Assembly: GCF_040958095.1 (NCBI RefSeq)
Contig: NC_091232.1
Span: 24,009,103-24,073,102, forward strand
Length of the DNA stretch: 64,000 nt
Direction: 5' to 3'
Source of the DNA: Procambarus clarkii
Taxonomy: Eukaryota; Arthropoda; Malacostraca; Decapoda; Cambaridae
The notes below the pieces were generated by a model. The model had not been told where the DNA came from, searched no databases, and saw only the letters and a program-made list of their open reading frames with translations. The translations under genes and the position numbers were made by a program. Positions 62,630 through 64,000 of this stretch are shown here, piece by piece; the first letter of the stretch is position 1; every line of letters starts with the position of its first letter.

Positions 62630-64000
62630 AGATCATACAGTTTAATGTGCGGGCATATTTCAACATTAGACACATGGTGTCAGATTTTATTGAGATCGAG
62701 AGACCTGATGTGCTATTATTAAATAGCACATACATTACGAACTCATATAAAATCAAACATTATGGCTACTCCTCTTACCAGTCACCAGATGAAGCACATG
62801 AAGGAGTTGCAATACTCATCCGTTCTTCATACAAACACGAACTCTACACACTCATTGGCTTCACAAACATTTCCTAGCCATTAAAGTTCATACACAAATG
62901 GGGTCTCTCATCATCTGCACAACCTACACCCGTCCTAACACCGACATTCCCATGCAAGATTTCATAACTCTCTTCAACAACTCTCACTTGCCTGTTTTTC
63001 TGCTTGCAGACCTCAATGCACAACACCCTACATTCCACCACAATACCACAAATCAGCATGGCAGACAGCTTCACCAAATATACACCCAAAAACATCTATT
63101 CTTTCTTGGCCCTGATTTCCCCACTTGTTTCACACATACAGGTTCTGGCCGGCCTGATCTCATATTCACCAACAGACACGGCAGCAACTTGCAACACTTC
63201 ATTTCACCAGGGCCCATTACGGGCTCTGATCATATTCCCTTAATTCTCACAGTCTCCACAAATCCTATTCTCATCCCCAGCACTCCTCAATTCTCATACC
63301 ATAGGGCAAACTGGGACATGTTCAAACAACACATTGATGACACTGATCTCACTTATGAATACAATGACAAACATCACACTGACATCGACACACAAGCACG
63401 CAACATACAAGACACCATCATTCATGCAGCAAACATCTCCATTCCTAAAACAGCACACAAACCACATTTCACTTTCACCCCCTCCATTCGCTCCAAACGC
63501 CTCTTAGCTTGCTATCACACTAGATTCTTACAAAACATACATCGTCATGGACAAATACTATGGGACCTAACAGCATTAAAAAACCATATCCTTAACAGCC
63601 TAGATGAAGATCACACAAAACATTGGAAACACCTTATAGAACAAGCAGAACAATACAGAAAACTGACACCTCAAGAATTCTGGAAACGAATCAAACGATT
63701 ACAAGGATCAACTCACACACCGTTTAAATACCTTCTACATAATAACAACAAAATCACTGATCCTGAAGCAGTTCTCAACATTTTTAAACACCACTGGGAA
63801 CAAATCTTTCACCCACATCCTCCTGAACCATTTGCACGCCCCAACATTGAAATAGTCGAAGACTGGATACACCAAAATAGACAAGCAACTACACCAGACG
63901 ACCTCATTCACCTTGAAAATCTCAATTCAAACACTGAACTACAGACTCCCCTAACTCTAGCTGATGTCAAGACAGCTCTCATGGGCACTCGTCGTAGAGC
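62629..64000 (+). pseudogene. LINE element 7 ORF2, 5' part
   Basis: APE endonuclease region as in element 1, with one base lost near 62845 (GAACTCTACAC for GAACTCTTACAC). After that the frame again matches through DLNAQHP, SDHIPLI and the start of the RT (ALMGTRRR) at the window end. The -1 overlap with the ORF1 stop and the lack of an early ATG are the same as in element 1. Confidence 0.87.

Larger units (their letters stand above)
60360..64000 (+). mobile_element. LINE element 7 (same family as 1 and 6), running off the window
   Basis: Starts CATCAAACCAATCAGC five bases after the tail of element 6, head to tail. 5' UTR 60360-61050, ORF1 61051-62629 and ORF2 from 62629 to the window end. 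Sequence is nearly that of element 1, but with several one- to few-base losses. The 3' end and the host target are outside the window. Confidence 0.9.

Overview
This window is a eukaryotic tandem histone gene array, almost certainly from a crustacean and most likely a decapod. The evidence is intronless replication-type histone genes ending in 3' stem-loops, a 5S rRNA gene inside every histone unit, arthropod-type (CCTAA)n telomere-like DNA in the spacers, very long (TA)n and (GA)n tracts, and Jockey-like LINEs. The species cannot be named from the sequence.

Layout. The unit, read on the + strand, is H4(-) H3(+) H2B(-) H2A(+) 5S(-) H1(+), about 8.2 kb without insertions. U0 (2385-13.8 kb) holds H2B to H1. 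U1 (13.8-22.0 kb) is complete. U2 (22.0-26.1 kb) is cut by a gap after H2A. U3 (26.6-34.8 kb) has damaged H4 and H3 copies beside that gap. U4 (34.8-43.0 kb) is complete. U5 (43.0-54.3 kb) carries two LINE insertions. U6 (from 54.3 kb) is cut by a gap inside H3. Three 500-base N runs are scaffold gaps. Outside the first and last gaps (1-1884 and 55796-57056) pieces of histone units lie in the opposite orientation. U0-U2 and U3-U5 are two sequence subtypes: H1 is 185 versus 183 residues, and there are fixed spacer differences. H4 and H3 share one divergent promoter region, and H2B and H2A share another. H3/H2B and H1/H4 converge tail to tail. The gene set supplies the five S-phase histones plus Pol III 5S rRNA.

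Main discovery. Seven non-LTR retrotransposon (LINE) copies or fragments interrupt the units. Element 1 sits in the H2B leader. Elements 2 and 4 sit in the H3 leader at the same nucleotide. Element 3 sits in the H2A leader. Element 5 sits in the H4 leader, followed by elements 6 and 7. Every insertion point that can be placed lies about 20-35 bp downstream of a histone TATA box, at the predicted transcription start. Every element has its 3' end facing the histone coding region, so it is in the sense direction of that gene. The target duplications share no obvious sequence, so the common factor looks like the start site of core histone genes rather than a DNA motif. This looks like a group of LINEs specialised on histone promoters. 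I do not recognise it as a described system, but I cannot search.

Other points: an unexplained TATA/CCAAT promoter is conserved in every H2A-5S spacer; fossil tRNA-derived SINEs are locked into the unit; one H1 copy has a one-base insertion; one unit has lost its H2A/H2B promoter.
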